Positions 1 to 6,772 of a stretch of 9,028 nt of DNA are shown piece after piece (the first letter of the stretch is position 1; each line of letters begins with the position of its first letter). The notes beneath the pieces were generated by a model. That model searched no databases and was not told where the DNA came from. It saw only the letters and a program-made list of their open reading frames with translations. Made by a program: the position numbers and the translations under genes. The DNA is from JBBQVO01 sp038211505 (GTDB taxonomy: Bacteria > Chloroflexota > Dehalococcoidia > DSTF01 > JACRBR01): contig JBBQVO010000141.1 in assembly GCA_038211505.1 (NCBI GenBank), forward strand, positions 1 through 9,028. The letters are read 5' to 3'.

Positions 1-171
1 CTCACCGCTAACTTCTCCGGACTGCCGGTGCTCGCTGGTCCCGCGGAAGCGACGGCGCTCGGAAATGTGCTCGTCCAGGCGCGCGCTCACGGCGCGATGC
101 CCGCATCAATGGAGGCGATGCGCCGCTGCGCCGCGGGCTCGATGACCCTCCGGCGGTTCGAGCCGCGATGA
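1..171 (+). CDS. rhaB: rhamnulokinase, C-terminal fragment (window edge)
   Basis: The first 56 codons are open from the window edge to TGA at 169-171 and have no start codon, so this is the 3' end of a gene that begins outside. The stretch VLAGPAEATALGNVLVQ is the conserved C-terminal signature of FGGY-family rhamnulokinases, where the usual form is VxxGPxEATALGNxLVQ. It is followed by the typical short helical tail ending in RRFEPR. In this family the enzyme phosphorylates L-rhamnulose to L-rhamnulose-1-phosphate in the cytoplasm, using ATP. The next gene, a rhamnosidase remnant, starts 31 bases after the stop, so an operon is likely and it supports rhamnose as the substrate. Only the last tenth or so of the protein is visible, so another FGGY kinase cannot be fully excluded. 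Confidence 0.85.
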   Translation, partial: LTANFSGLPVLAGPAEATALGNVLVQARAHGAMPASMEAMRRCAAGSMTLRRFEPR

Positions 172-190
172 ATCCGAACAATGCACGGAG

Positions 191-197
191 AAGGGAG
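191..197 (+). promoter_or_regulatory. ribosome binding site of the rhamnosidase remnant
   Basis: AAGGGAG lies 5 bases before ATG at 203, good Shine-Dalgarno spacing. This favours ATG 203 over the in-frame GTG at 197, which would overlap the site itself. Confidence 0.6.
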
Positions 198-202
198 TGC
201 AC

Positions 203-995
203 ATGACATCGCAGCTTTTCCCACCGGGACGCTGGCGCGCGCGCTGGATCTGGGCGCGCGGGATCTTTCAGGGCAGGCACAGCGTCGCCCTCCGCCGCAG
301 TCTTTCGCTGGGTGCTGTGCCGGACACGGTCATGGCGCGACTCTGCGCGGTGTCCCGCTACACGCTCTACGTCAACGGGACGGAGGTCGCCCGTGGCCCG
401 GTGCGCGCAACTCCGCGCCGGCAGCCGTACGACGTCGTGGATCTCGCGCCGTACCTACAGACCGGCGACAACGTAATCGGCGTCATCGCGTGGCGATACG
501 ACGGCGCGACGGCGTGGTGGATGCCACCACCGCCGGTCAACGACCTGCGTCATGGCGCGTTTGTGTTCGAAGCGCGCGTCGGCGACGACTGGCTCGTGAG
601 TGACGAGAGCTGGACCGGCAAGCTGCTCGAAGGTTGGGGCGCAACGGCAGGCGCGGGTATCGGCGGCCGCGGCACAGAGGTGGTCGACCCTCGCAGCCTC
701 CCCGCCGACTGGATGCGGCCCGACGGAACCGATCCGCACTGGGAGAACGTGGCGACGCGACGAGGAGTGGGCCGGGCTGATACGAACACGATGCACCCGC
801 CCGCGGAGCCCGGCTTCGCCGTCGCGTCGATCGAGCCCCAGCTGGGACATCTCGACTGGGCGCGGCGCGGCGCCCTCGCCGGCAGGTCTGATCTCCGTCG
901 ATGTCCGCCGCGACGCAATCACCGTCGAGTGTCCGGTGCCGTTCGTGTGCGGCGGGCGGCGATATGAAGCCGGTTCTCACAAGATCGCCCATTAG
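203..995 (+). pseudogene. alpha-L-rhamnosidase (GH78) remnant: N-terminal domain joined to C-terminal end, frameshifted
   Basis: The frame from ATG 203 begins like a GH78 alpha-L-rhamnosidase N-terminal carbohydrate-binding domain. Visible matches are WRARWIW, SRYTLYVNGTEVARGPVR, PYDVVDLAPYLQTGDNVIGV and a tryptophan-rich loop near residue 105. It continues with that family character to about base 800 (HPPAEP), where the family usually enters its catalytic half. The next residues, PGFAVASIEPQLGHLDWARG, match the extreme C-terminal domain instead. The central beta-sandwich and the (alpha/alpha)6 catalytic barrel, well over 400 residues, are missing. Near 860-880, inside a GCG/CGG microrepeat, the reading frame also shifts. 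The C-terminus then continues in another frame as GLISVDVRRDAITVEC to TAG at 993-995, while the original frame ends at 967. The product cannot hydrolyse rhamnosides. Full-length relatives usually have 750-1,000 residues; about 260 codons remain here. It sits between rhaB and an esterase with tight spacing, as in a rhamnoside operon. Family assignment is firm from the motifs; the deletion end points are inferred by eye. Confidence 0.8.
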
Positions 996-1007
996 TCGAC
1001 GGATACG

Positions 1008-1020
1008 AAGGAGAGGAAAG
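1008..1020 (+). promoter_or_regulatory. ribosome binding site of the SGNH esterase
   Basis: AAGGAGAGGAAAG is a near-perfect, purine-rich Shine-Dalgarno tract. It ends 2 bases before ATG 1023, with the AAGGAG core 9 bases away. It is the strongest ribosome binding site in the window and fixes the start of this gene. Confidence 0.75.
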
Positions 1021-1022
1021 CG

Positions 1023-2195
1023 ATGAACTCCGTTCTCGAACATGCGGCCATCCGCTTCGCCGGCGCCCAGGACATCGCACGTCGTCCGACCGGGTTGACG
1101 CCACGGCGGCTCCCGTCGTGGGCCGCGCGGAAAGTCCATGACCCGATATTTCAGTTCACGATCGCGCAGGCATCGGGGGTTCGCATCGTCTTCGCGTCAG
1201 ACACCGACGTCCTCGAAATCGACGCACTGCTCACAGGAATTGAGTGGCCGGAAGTGCCGGGAGCAGCGCCGCGGTTCGATCTCGTCGTGGATGGACAAAC
1301 CGTCGCAACGCAACAGTCTCGCGACGGCAACCGTTGGGTCATTCAGCCAACGAGCGGCGGGGCGACGCCGTACAGCGTTGAGCTTCGCACCGGTGAGCCG
1401 AGTCAGATCCGTTTCGACGGACTCGGCACATCGATGAAGCGGATCGAAGCGTGGCTGCCCCAGAACTGCTCCGTGGAAGTGCGCGACTTGCGAGTCAGCG
1501 ATGGCTCGAAGGTCGAGCCGGTCGAGCCGGCCGGCCGCCGATGGATCCATCACGGCAGTTCGATCAGCCATTGCGGCGAGGCCGATGGACCTACCGAGAC
1601 CTGGCCCGCCATCACAGCCAGGCTTGCGGGTGTGGACCTAACGAGCTTCGGCTTCGGCGGGCAATGCCACCTCGACCCGTGTGTCGCCCGCACGATGCGC
1701 GACCTAGCGGCTGATCTCATCAGCATCAAGGTCGGCATCAACATCGTCAACGGCGACACGATGCGCGAACGCGCGTTTGTGCCCGCGCTACACGGCTTCC
1801 TCGACACTGTTCGCGAGGGACACCCGAACACGCCGCTGCTCATCGTCACGCCGATCATCTACCCCGTCGGCGAGAACCATCCCGGCCCGTCCATTGTCCG
1901 CCGCGGTGCGTCGGCCGTGGTTGACCGCCCTGCTGAACTGGCATTTGGCGCGCTGTCCATCGGGCGTATCCGCGAGCTGATCGCCGACGTTTTCGAACGG
2001 CGACGGACGGCAGGCGACGAGAACCTGCATCTGCTCGACGGGCGCCAACTCTTCGGCGAGGGTGATGTCGGCGATCTTCCCGACGGCCTCCATCCAAACA
2101 ACGCCGGCTACCGCCGCATGGGCGAACGCTTCGCCGCTCTTGCGTTTGCTGAAGATGGACCGTTCGCCAGCGTGCCGTCGCCTACGAGAAACTGA
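1023..2195 (+). CDS. SGNH/GDSL-type esterase with SsfX3-like N-terminal beta-sandwich domain
   Basis: This 390-residue protein has two parts. Residues about 1-165 are a beta-rich domain like that preceding the hydrolase in SsfX3-type GDSL enzymes. Residues about 170-375 carry the SGNH hydrolase blocks: HHGSSIS (177-182, probable nucleophile S180 in a GSS variant of GDS), GFGGQ (210-214), GIN (238-240, the block III Asn) and DGLHPN (354-359, catalytic D354 and H357). The family hydrolyses or transfers acyl groups. In a rhamnoside operon the likely role is removing acetyl or other acyl decorations from sugar units in the cytoplasm, since no signal peptide is visible. The start is fixed by a strong ribosome binding site, and the gene begins 27 bases after the rhamnosidase remnant. 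No frameshifts or missing blocks are seen, so it looks functional. The exact acyl substrate is unknown; rhamnogalacturonan acetylesterase is only one possibility. Confidence 0.85.
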   Translation: MNSVLEHAAIRFAGAQDIARRPTGLTPRRLPSWAARKVHDPIFQFTIAQASGVRIVFASDTDVLEIDALLTGIEWPEVPGAAPRFDLVVDGQTVATQQSRDGNRWVIQPTSGGATPYSVELRTGEPSQIRFDGLGTSMKRIEAWLPQNCSVEVRDLRVSDGSKVEPVEPAGRRWIHHGSSISHCGEADGPTETWPAITARLAGVDLTSFGFGGQCHLDPCVARTMRDLAADLISIKVGINIVNGDTMRERAFVPALHGFLDTVREGHPNTPLLIVTPIIYPVGENHPGPSIVRRGASAVVDRPAELAFGALSIGRIRELIADVFERRRTAGDENLHLLDGRQLFGEGDVGDLPDGLHPNNAGYRRMGERFAALAFAEDGPFASVPSPTRN

Positions 2196-2214
2196 GATCG
2201 AAGGCGTGTTCCCG

Positions 2215-2267
2215 CGGCCATTGCCGTTGAATGCGGCCAAACCCATACTCATTCCATGCAATGGCCG
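2215..2267 (+). repeat. 10-bp inverted repeat enclosing the GH1 start codon
   Basis: CGGCCATTGC (2215-2224) and GCAATGGCCG (2258-2267) are exact inverted copies separated by 33 bases. The right arm begins on the last base of the GH1 start codon (2256-2258). In mRNA this could form a stem that hides the initiation site; in DNA it could be a spaced operator. No clear Shine-Dalgarno sequence is visible before 2256, and no T-tract follows, so it is not a simple terminator. A chance origin is possible. Confidence 0.35.
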
Positions 2268-3449
2268 AAGGGGTTCATGTGGGGCACAGGTGCGTCGTCC
2301 ACGCAGTGCGAAGGCGCGGCGCCGGCTTCGGACTGGTGGGACTGGGAGCGATCGGGCCATGCGCCCGCGTCGGGTGACGGCAACGGGTTCGGCACGCGCT
2401 ACGCCGAGGACTTTGGCCTCTTTGCCGGACTCGGCCTGACCCATCATCGCCTCTCAATTGAGTGGGCGCGTGTTGAGCCGGAGCCCGGCGTGCACGACGC
2501 GGCCGCCGTCGCGCACTACCGTGGCATGCTCACCGCGTGCCGGGACGCCGGCATCGTCCCGTGGGTCTGCCTTCACCACTTCACGCTTCCCCGCTGGTTC
2601 GCCGACAGTGGTGGATTCCTCGTCGAAGACAATCGAACCCGCGTCTGGGCGCGTCACGTCGATTGGGTGGCGGAGACATTCGGTGATCTGGTGGGCGGGT
2701 GGCAGCCCGTGAACGAAACGAACTATTACGCGGCCGCCGCGTACGGAGGCGGTGGCTGGCCACCGGGGCGTCGCGACCGCAACGAAATGGCGATCGCCAA
2801 CGAAGCGATTCACCTCGCGACTGCAGAAGCCGCCGTGCGTCTGCGTACAACGGGCGCGCCGGTGGCGTCGATCTACGGTCTCTCGACGGCCGAACCAATA
2901 GACGACGATCCGCAAACGCTCACGCTCGTCGAGCGATTCTACGAGCGCAGCTGGGCGCCGTGGCTCGGCCTCGTTCGCGACGGACTGCTGCAGGTGCGCA
3001 ACCGCGAGCCCGTCGAGCGTCCGGACCTCCGTGGATGCTTCGACCTTATCGGCTTCTCCTACTACGCCGCGACGGGTGCGCGCGCCGGCAAGCTCGCCGT
3101 CTATCCACCCGACACGCCCGTGTCTCCGCTCGGCTACGGCATCTGGGCCGATGGTCTCGGTCGCGTGCTCGACCGGCTCCACGAGGAGTTGCCCGGCGTC
3201 GCGCTGCTCGTGGCCGAGTACGGCATCGGCACCGGCGACGATGCACAGCGGGCCGCGTACCTGCGTCGTGGCCTTGAAGTTACCAACGATGCGATCGCGC
3301 GTGGCATCGACGTCAAGGGTTTCTTCCATTGGACTGGCGTCGACAACTACGAATGGCTGCACGCCTTCGATGTGTCGTTTGGCATCATCGACCGCGATCG
3401 TAACGTGCGTCCAAGCGCGGCCGTCCTCACCAACGAGGCCCTTCAATAA
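2256..3449 (+). CDS. GH1 family beta-glycosidase (beta-glucosidase type)
   Basis: This 397-residue single-domain protein opens with the GH1 signature FMWGTGASSTQCEGA (7-21). It continues with RLSIEWARVEP (65-75, GH1 strand 2), VCLHHFTLPRWF (104-115, substrate-binding His) and WQPVNETNYY (149-158), where E154 is the acid/base. LVAEYGIGT (318-326) holds E321 as nucleophile, and FFHWTGVDNYEW (356-367) is the conserved aglycone/glycone Trp-Glu-Trp region. Both catalytic glutamates are present. The length is shorter than the usual 430-480 residues but spans the whole barrel, as in compact actinobacterial-type members. The enzyme should release terminal beta-linked glucose or a related sugar in the cytoplasm, for example the glucosyl part of rhamnosyl-glucosides after rhamnose removal. 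It starts 60 bases after the esterase stop, and its TAA overlaps the next start (TAATG). Exact sugar specificity cannot be read from the sequence. Confidence 0.9.
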   Translation: MQWPKGFMWGTGASSTQCEGAAPASDWWDWERSGHAPASGDGNGFGTRYAEDFGLFAGLGLTHHRLSIEWARVEPEPGVHDAAAVAHYRGMLTACRDAGIVPWVCLHHFTLPRWFADSGGFLVEDNRTRVWARHVDWVAETFGDLVGGWQPVNETNYYAAAAYGGGGWPPGRRDRNEMAIANEAIHLATAEAAVRLRTTGAPVASIYGLSTAEPIDDDPQTLTLVERFYERSWAPWLGLVRDGLLQVRNREPVERPDLRGCFDLIGFSYYAATGARAGKLAVYPPDTPVSPLGYGIWADGLGRVLDRLHEELPGVALLVAEYGIGTGDDAQRAAYLRRGLEVTNDAIARGIDVKGFFHWTGVDNYEWLHAFDVSFGIIDRDRNVRPSAAVLTNEALQ

Positions 3450-3643
3450 TGGCCGAAGAGTCGTGGCAACTCGGGCCGTACACGCGACACATCGGCCCGA
3501 TCCTCCAGAACCGTCCAATCGTCTCGCGGACACGTCCGTGCCCTCGAATGTTGGACGGGCGCCAACGGATTGGATCGACAGCGACGAGATCAGCGTCGAG
3601 GAAGTCTTATTTTCACCGCCAACCACAATGCCGGGTGGCGTAG
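3449..3643 (+). pseudogene. 5' remnant of a gene coupled to GH1, possibly a GH43/GH130-like glycosidase
   Basis: ATG 3449 overlaps the GH1 stop as TAATG, the classic arrangement for translational coupling, so a genuine gene probably started here. The first residues, ESWQLGPYTRHIGPIL, resemble the opening of cytoplasmic five-bladed propeller glycosidases and phosphorylases (GH43/GH130 group), which begin with W-x-L-G-P-F-x-R followed by NPIL. After about residue 22 the frame turns into arginine/serine-rich sequence without family character and stops at 3641-3643. None of the three plus frames carries a recognisable continuation through 3864. A full gene of this kind would be about 900-1,100 bases, so most of it is missing. 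The family call rests on one short motif and is tentative; the coupled start is directly visible. Confidence 0.35.
3511..3558 (+). repeat. nested inverted repeats after the coupled start
   Basis: CCGTCCAA (3511-3518) and TTGGACGG (3551-3558) are exact inverted copies. The loop between them contains a second hairpin, CGGAC-ac-GTCCG (3527-3538). GTTGG (3550-3554) can alternatively pair with CCAAC (3562-3566), giving mutually exclusive folds. No U-tract follows, so it does not look like a standard intrinsic terminator. It may be an RNA structure in the operon transcript, or a by-product of decay. Confidence 0.35.
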
Positions 3644-3864
3644 GTCTTGGTGCGGCGGCGACCGATCAGTGGCTCAGTCTTCCTTTCGTCACCGTCCAGC
3701 GCTCATCGATACCAGCGCTGCAGTCGCCTTCCTGATCTGTTCGTGCAGACGCTGGACGAGACAGTCCACGATCAGTGACGCGAGGACGTGCGAAGACATC
3801 CCTACGGTCGAAAATTGTATGCGCAATGGCCCGTGTGACCGGCCCTTGTGAGAGTGAGTAAGCA
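3644..3864 (+). other. non-coding spacer upstream of the GH3 gene
   Basis: No frame on either strand shows family-like protein sequence here. The spacer holds two AGCGCT cores (3698-3703 and 3714-3719), each within CCAGCGCT. LacI-family sugar repressors such as CebR use operators centred on AGCGCT, so these are possible operator halves 16 bp apart and about 150 bases before the GH3 start. The same hexamer also occurs by chance inside decayed coding sequence near 6382, 6882 and 7031. A weak purine tract (GAGAGTGAG, ending about 8 bases before ATG 3865) could serve as ribosome binding site. A promoter is plausible, but no convincing -35/-10 pair is seen. Confidence 0.3.
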
Positions 3865-6258
3865 ATGACAACATCAGCACCCTACCGCGATCCAAACGAA
3901 GCCATCGAGCGCCGCGTGGCCGACCTGCTCGGTCGCATGGATGTATCGGAGAAGATCGCCCAGCTCGGCGCCATACAGCTCCGAGCCGTCGCGCGCAACA
4001 GTACGTTCGATGCCGAACGCGCCGCGGACGCGATGCCGAATGGCACCGGCCACATCACACGAATTGCCGCGTCGACCGTGCTTGGGCCGACTCAACTAGC
4101 ACGATTCGCGAATGAGGCACAGCGGTGGCTGATCGAAAACACACGCCTGGGCATCCCGGCCATCGTCCATGAAGAGTCGTGCGCCGGCTTCACAGCGAAA
4201 GGCGCTACGCAGTTCCCTCAGGCAATCGGGCTGGCGAGCACATGGAATCCTGATCTCGTGGAGGAAGCTGGGCGCGTGATCCGCGACCAGATGCTTGCCG
4301 TCGGCGCGCGCCAGACGCTCGCTCCGGTGCTTGATATCGTGCGCGACGCGCGCTGGGGGCGGGTCGAGGAGACCTATGGCGAAGACCCGTACCTTGCCGG
4401 ACGCATGGGCGTTGGATACGTGCGTGGAATCCAGGGCGACGACCTCACCGCAGGCGTCATGGCGACCGGAAAACACTTCCTCGGCTACGGCGCCGGCGAA
4501 GGCGGCATGAACTGGGCGCCTGCCCACCTCGGTGTCCGCGAGATTCTCGAAGTCTACGCCCGCCCGTTCGAGGCAGCGATCCGCGAGGCCGGGCTTGCCT
4601 CGATGATGAATTCATACGGCGAGATCGACGGCGCACCATCGGGTGGATCTCGATGGCTTCTCACGGATCTGCTCCGCGGAGAACTGGGCTTCGATGGAGC
4701 CGTGGTCGCGGACTACCACACTGTGCTCTGTTTGATGGCGTATCACAGGGTCGCCGCCACGAAAGCGGCAGCAGCGGCGCGAGCACTGAACGCAGGACTG
4801 GATGTCGAACTCCCCGAGATTGACTGCTTCCAGCACCTCGACGAAGCCCTACAAGAGGGTTTGGTAACCGAGGAGACCATCGACCACGCCGTAGCGCGCG
4901 TGCTGCGGGACAAGTTCAGACTCGGTTTGTTCGAAGATCCGTATGTCGACGAAGACGACGCCGTGACGGTCTTCGACACGCCGAAGCAGCGGGAACTCGC
5001 CCGCGAGCTCGCCCGGCAGTCGATCGTCCTGTTGAAGAACGACGGACACCTCCTGCCGCTGCAAGCCGTGGGCACCATCGCCGTCATCGGGCCGGCCTCG
5101 AACAGTACACGGCTGCTTCAGGGTGACTATCACTATCCCACGCACCTCGAAGCCGCGTTTGGATTGATCCGCGAGCCGGGCGACGAGCTGCTCGCTGTAG
5201 ACGAATCAGCGCGGAACGCACTCCTCCCAACGTCAGGCTCAAGGACCGGCAACGTCGATCTTGCCGATCACTTTGTGCGGCATGTGTCGATCCTCGCGGG
5301 CATGCGCGACGCTGCGCCCTCCGAAACGCGGCTACTCCATGCCCGCGGCTGTGGTACCAGTGGAGACGATACGTCCGGATTCGCCGCAGCTGTCTACGCC
5401 GCCAGGCAAGGCGATGTTGCGATCGTTTGTGTTGGAACACGCTCAAGTCTGGTCGGGGACGCGTCGAGCGGTGAGATGACGGATCGGACCGACCTTGGCC
5501 TGCCCGGCGCGCAGCAGGCGCTCGTCGACGCCGTGATTAACACCAGCACACCAACAGTAGTCGTCCTGGTCAACGGTGGCGTCCTCGCCATTCCCAGCAT
5601 TGCGGAACGAGCAGGCGCGATCATCGAAGCGTGGCTACCCGGGGAAGAAGGCGGCGCGGCCGTCGCCGACGTTCTCTTCGGCGCTGCGGATCCCGGCGGA
5701 CGTCTCCCGGTCTCCATGCCGCGGTCCGCCGGCCAGATGCCGTTGTTTCACAACCACAAACCCTCAGGCGGAAGAAGCAATGTGCGCGGCAACTACGTGG
5801 ACTCCCTCGCGACGCCGCTCTACTCGTTCGGGTATGGACTCTCGTACACCACGTTCGAGTATCACGACCTTACGCTCAGCGCGCGCGAGTTGGCACCTAC
5901 GGAGACTGTTGACGTTGGCATTCGCATCACGAATACGGGCAGCCGCCAAGGAGACGAGGTGGTCCAGCTCTACGTCCACGACACCGTTGCGAGCATGACA
6001 CGCCCAATTCGCCAGCTCGCCGGTTTCGCGAGAGTGCGTCTCCGGCCTGGAGAGACACGCACCGCAACGTTCCACGTCGACCTCACGCAGGTCGCCTTCT
6101 ACGATGAAGCCATGCAGCTGAAGATCGAGGCAGGCGAAATTCGCGTCCTGGTCGGAGCTGCTTCGTACGACATTCGCGAACGTGGCTCCTTCATCATCAA
6201 GGAAGACCGGATTATCAGCCGAGCAGACGTGAAGCCGACAGCGGTCGACATTCGATAA
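3865..6258 (+). CDS. GH3 family beta-glucosidase / beta-xylosidase
   Basis: This 797-residue protein has the full three-domain GH3 layout. The N-terminal TIM-barrel domain (about 15-360) shows GIPAIVHEE (96-104), RDARWGRVEETYGEDPYLAG (substrate-binding Arg and Asp, 160-179), TGKHFLGYG (201-209, Lys-His pair) and FDGAVVADYHTV (276-287), with D283 as nucleophile. The alpha/beta sandwich domain (about 380-655) begins with SIVLLKNDGHLLPL and carries SGEMTDRTDLGLPG (535-548), with E537 as likely acid/base. It ends at YSFGYGLSYTTFEY (653-666). The Fn3-like C-terminal domain (about 680-775) has DEVVQLYVHD and RQLAGFARVRLRPGE. All expected residues are present and the frame is intact. It should cleave terminal beta-D-glucosyl or beta-D-xylosyl residues. 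The downstream xylA/xylB remnants favour xylosides, but specificity is not provable here. No signal peptide is seen, so it acts in the cytoplasm. The xylA remnant follows 16 bases after the stop, implying cotranscription. Confidence 0.93.
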   Translation: MTTSAPYRDPNEAIERRVADLLGRMDVSEKIAQLGAIQLRAVARNSTFDAERAADAMPNGTGHITRIAASTVLGPTQLARFANEAQRWLIENTRLGIPAIVHEESCAGFTAKGATQFPQAIGLASTWNPDLVEEAGRVIRDQMLAVGARQTLAPVLDIVRDARWGRVEETYGEDPYLAGRMGVGYVRGIQGDDLTAGVMATGKHFLGYGAGEGGMNWAPAHLGVREILEVYARPFEAAIREAGLASMMNSYGEIDGAPSGGSRWLLTDLLRGELGFDGAVVADYHTVLCLMAYHRVAATKAAAAARALNAGLDVELPEIDCFQHLDEALQEGLVTEETIDHAVARVLRDKFRLGLFEDPYVDEDDAVTVFDTPKQRELARELARQSIVLLKNDGHLLPLQAVGTIAVIGPASNSTRLLQGDYHYPTHLEAAFGLIREPGDELLAVDESARNALLPTSGSRTGNVDLADHFVRHVSILAGMRDAAPSETRLLHARGCGTSGDDTSGFAAAVYAARQGDVAIVCVGTRSSLVGDASSGEMTDRTDLGLPGAQQALVDAVINTSTPTVVVLVNGGVLAIPSIAERAGAIIEAWLPGEEGGAAVADVLFGAADPGGRLPVSMPRSAGQMPLFHNHKPSGGRSNVRGNYVDSLATPLYSFGYGLSYTTFEYHDLTLSARELAPTETVDVGIRITNTGSRQGDEVVQLYVHDTVASMTRPIRQLAGFARVRLRPGETRTATFHVDLTQVAFYDEAMQLKIEAGEIRVLVGAASYDIRERGSFIIKEDRIISRADVKPTAVDIR

Positions 6259-6264
6259 GGCCAC

Positions 6265-6272
6265 AAGAGAGG
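6265..6272 (+). promoter_or_regulatory. ribosome binding site of the xylA remnant
   Basis: AAGAGAGG lies just before a tandem ATGATG (6275 and 6278). Spacing is 2 bases to the first ATG and 5 to the second, so the second is the better start. Confidence 0.5.
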
Positions 6273-6274
6273 CA

Positions 6275-6772
6275 ATGATGCCCGCGCTCCCAGGACTATG
6301 TTCCAACGCCGCAGGACAAATTCACGTTCGGACTCGGGCTGTCGGCAATCGCGGCAAGGCCCCGTTCGGATTCGAAGTGCGCGAAGCGCTCGACCCCGTC
6401 CACACGGTGCACAAGCTCGCGCAGCTCGGCGCATACGGTGTGAACTTTCACAACGATGACCTCGTTCCATTCGGGTCGACGCTGGCCGAACGCGATGCGA
6501 TCGTCACGCGGTTTCGGCGCGCGCTTGATGACACAGGCATGAAGGTGCCCATGGCAACCACAAACCTGTTTGCCCATCCCGTCTTCAAGGACGGCGCGTT
6601 TGTCGCCAACGACCCCTCCGTTAGGCGGTACGCGCTCAAGAAGACGCTCGATGCGATCGATCTCGGCGTTGAACTCGGCGCCCAGATCTACGTGATGTGG
6701 GGCGGCCGCGAAGGGATGGAATGCGACGCGGCCAAGGACGTTCGAACTGCTCTCGACCGATACGCCGAAGCC
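6275..6772 (+). pseudogene. xylA: xylose isomerase remnant (N-terminal ~160 residues)
   Basis: Strong matches to actinobacterial-type xylose isomerase run from APFGFEVREALDPV through LAQLGAYGVNFHNDDLVPFG (active-site His region), VPMATTNLFAHPVFKDG and YVMWGGREG to AAKDVRTALDRYAEA, ending near 6772. The enzyme converts D-xylose to D-xylulose. All metal-binding residues lie beyond this point in the family, so the product is inactive. The 5' end is also damaged. The expected N-terminus DYVPTPQDKFTFGL is read in a different frame (6294-6335), and the frame returns at about 6337, where GGACTC is followed by GG instead of TGG. This implies a +1 near 6291-6294 and a compensating -1 near 6336. A normal enzyme has about 390 residues. 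From about 6772 the sequence becomes xylulokinase, with no intergenic gap. One frame stays open from 6275 to 7411 (378 codons) across both remnants, so a chimeric polypeptide could be made, but it would not be either enzyme. Confidence 0.85.

Noticed and set aside
455..1139. Long minus-strand open frames opposite the rhamnosidase remnant
   Set aside because: They are arginine/proline-rich shadows typical of high-GC coding DNA; the plus strand carries the recognisable protein motifs.
3663..3777. Direct repeat CGATCAGTG at 3663 and 3769
   Set aside because: Nine bases in a 100-base interval without flanking structure is close to chance, and no mobile-element features accompany it.
3808..3830. 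Operator-like TTG...CAA dyad (TTGTATGCGCAA) before the GH3 gene
   Set aside because: Only the three outer bases on each side pair; the centre is not symmetric, so it is at chance level.
3570..3851. PIN-domain toxin, because one frame contains LIDTSAAVAFL
   Set aside because: Only the first strand-like string fits. The further acidic residues of a PIN domain do not follow, and no antitoxin gene is adjacent.
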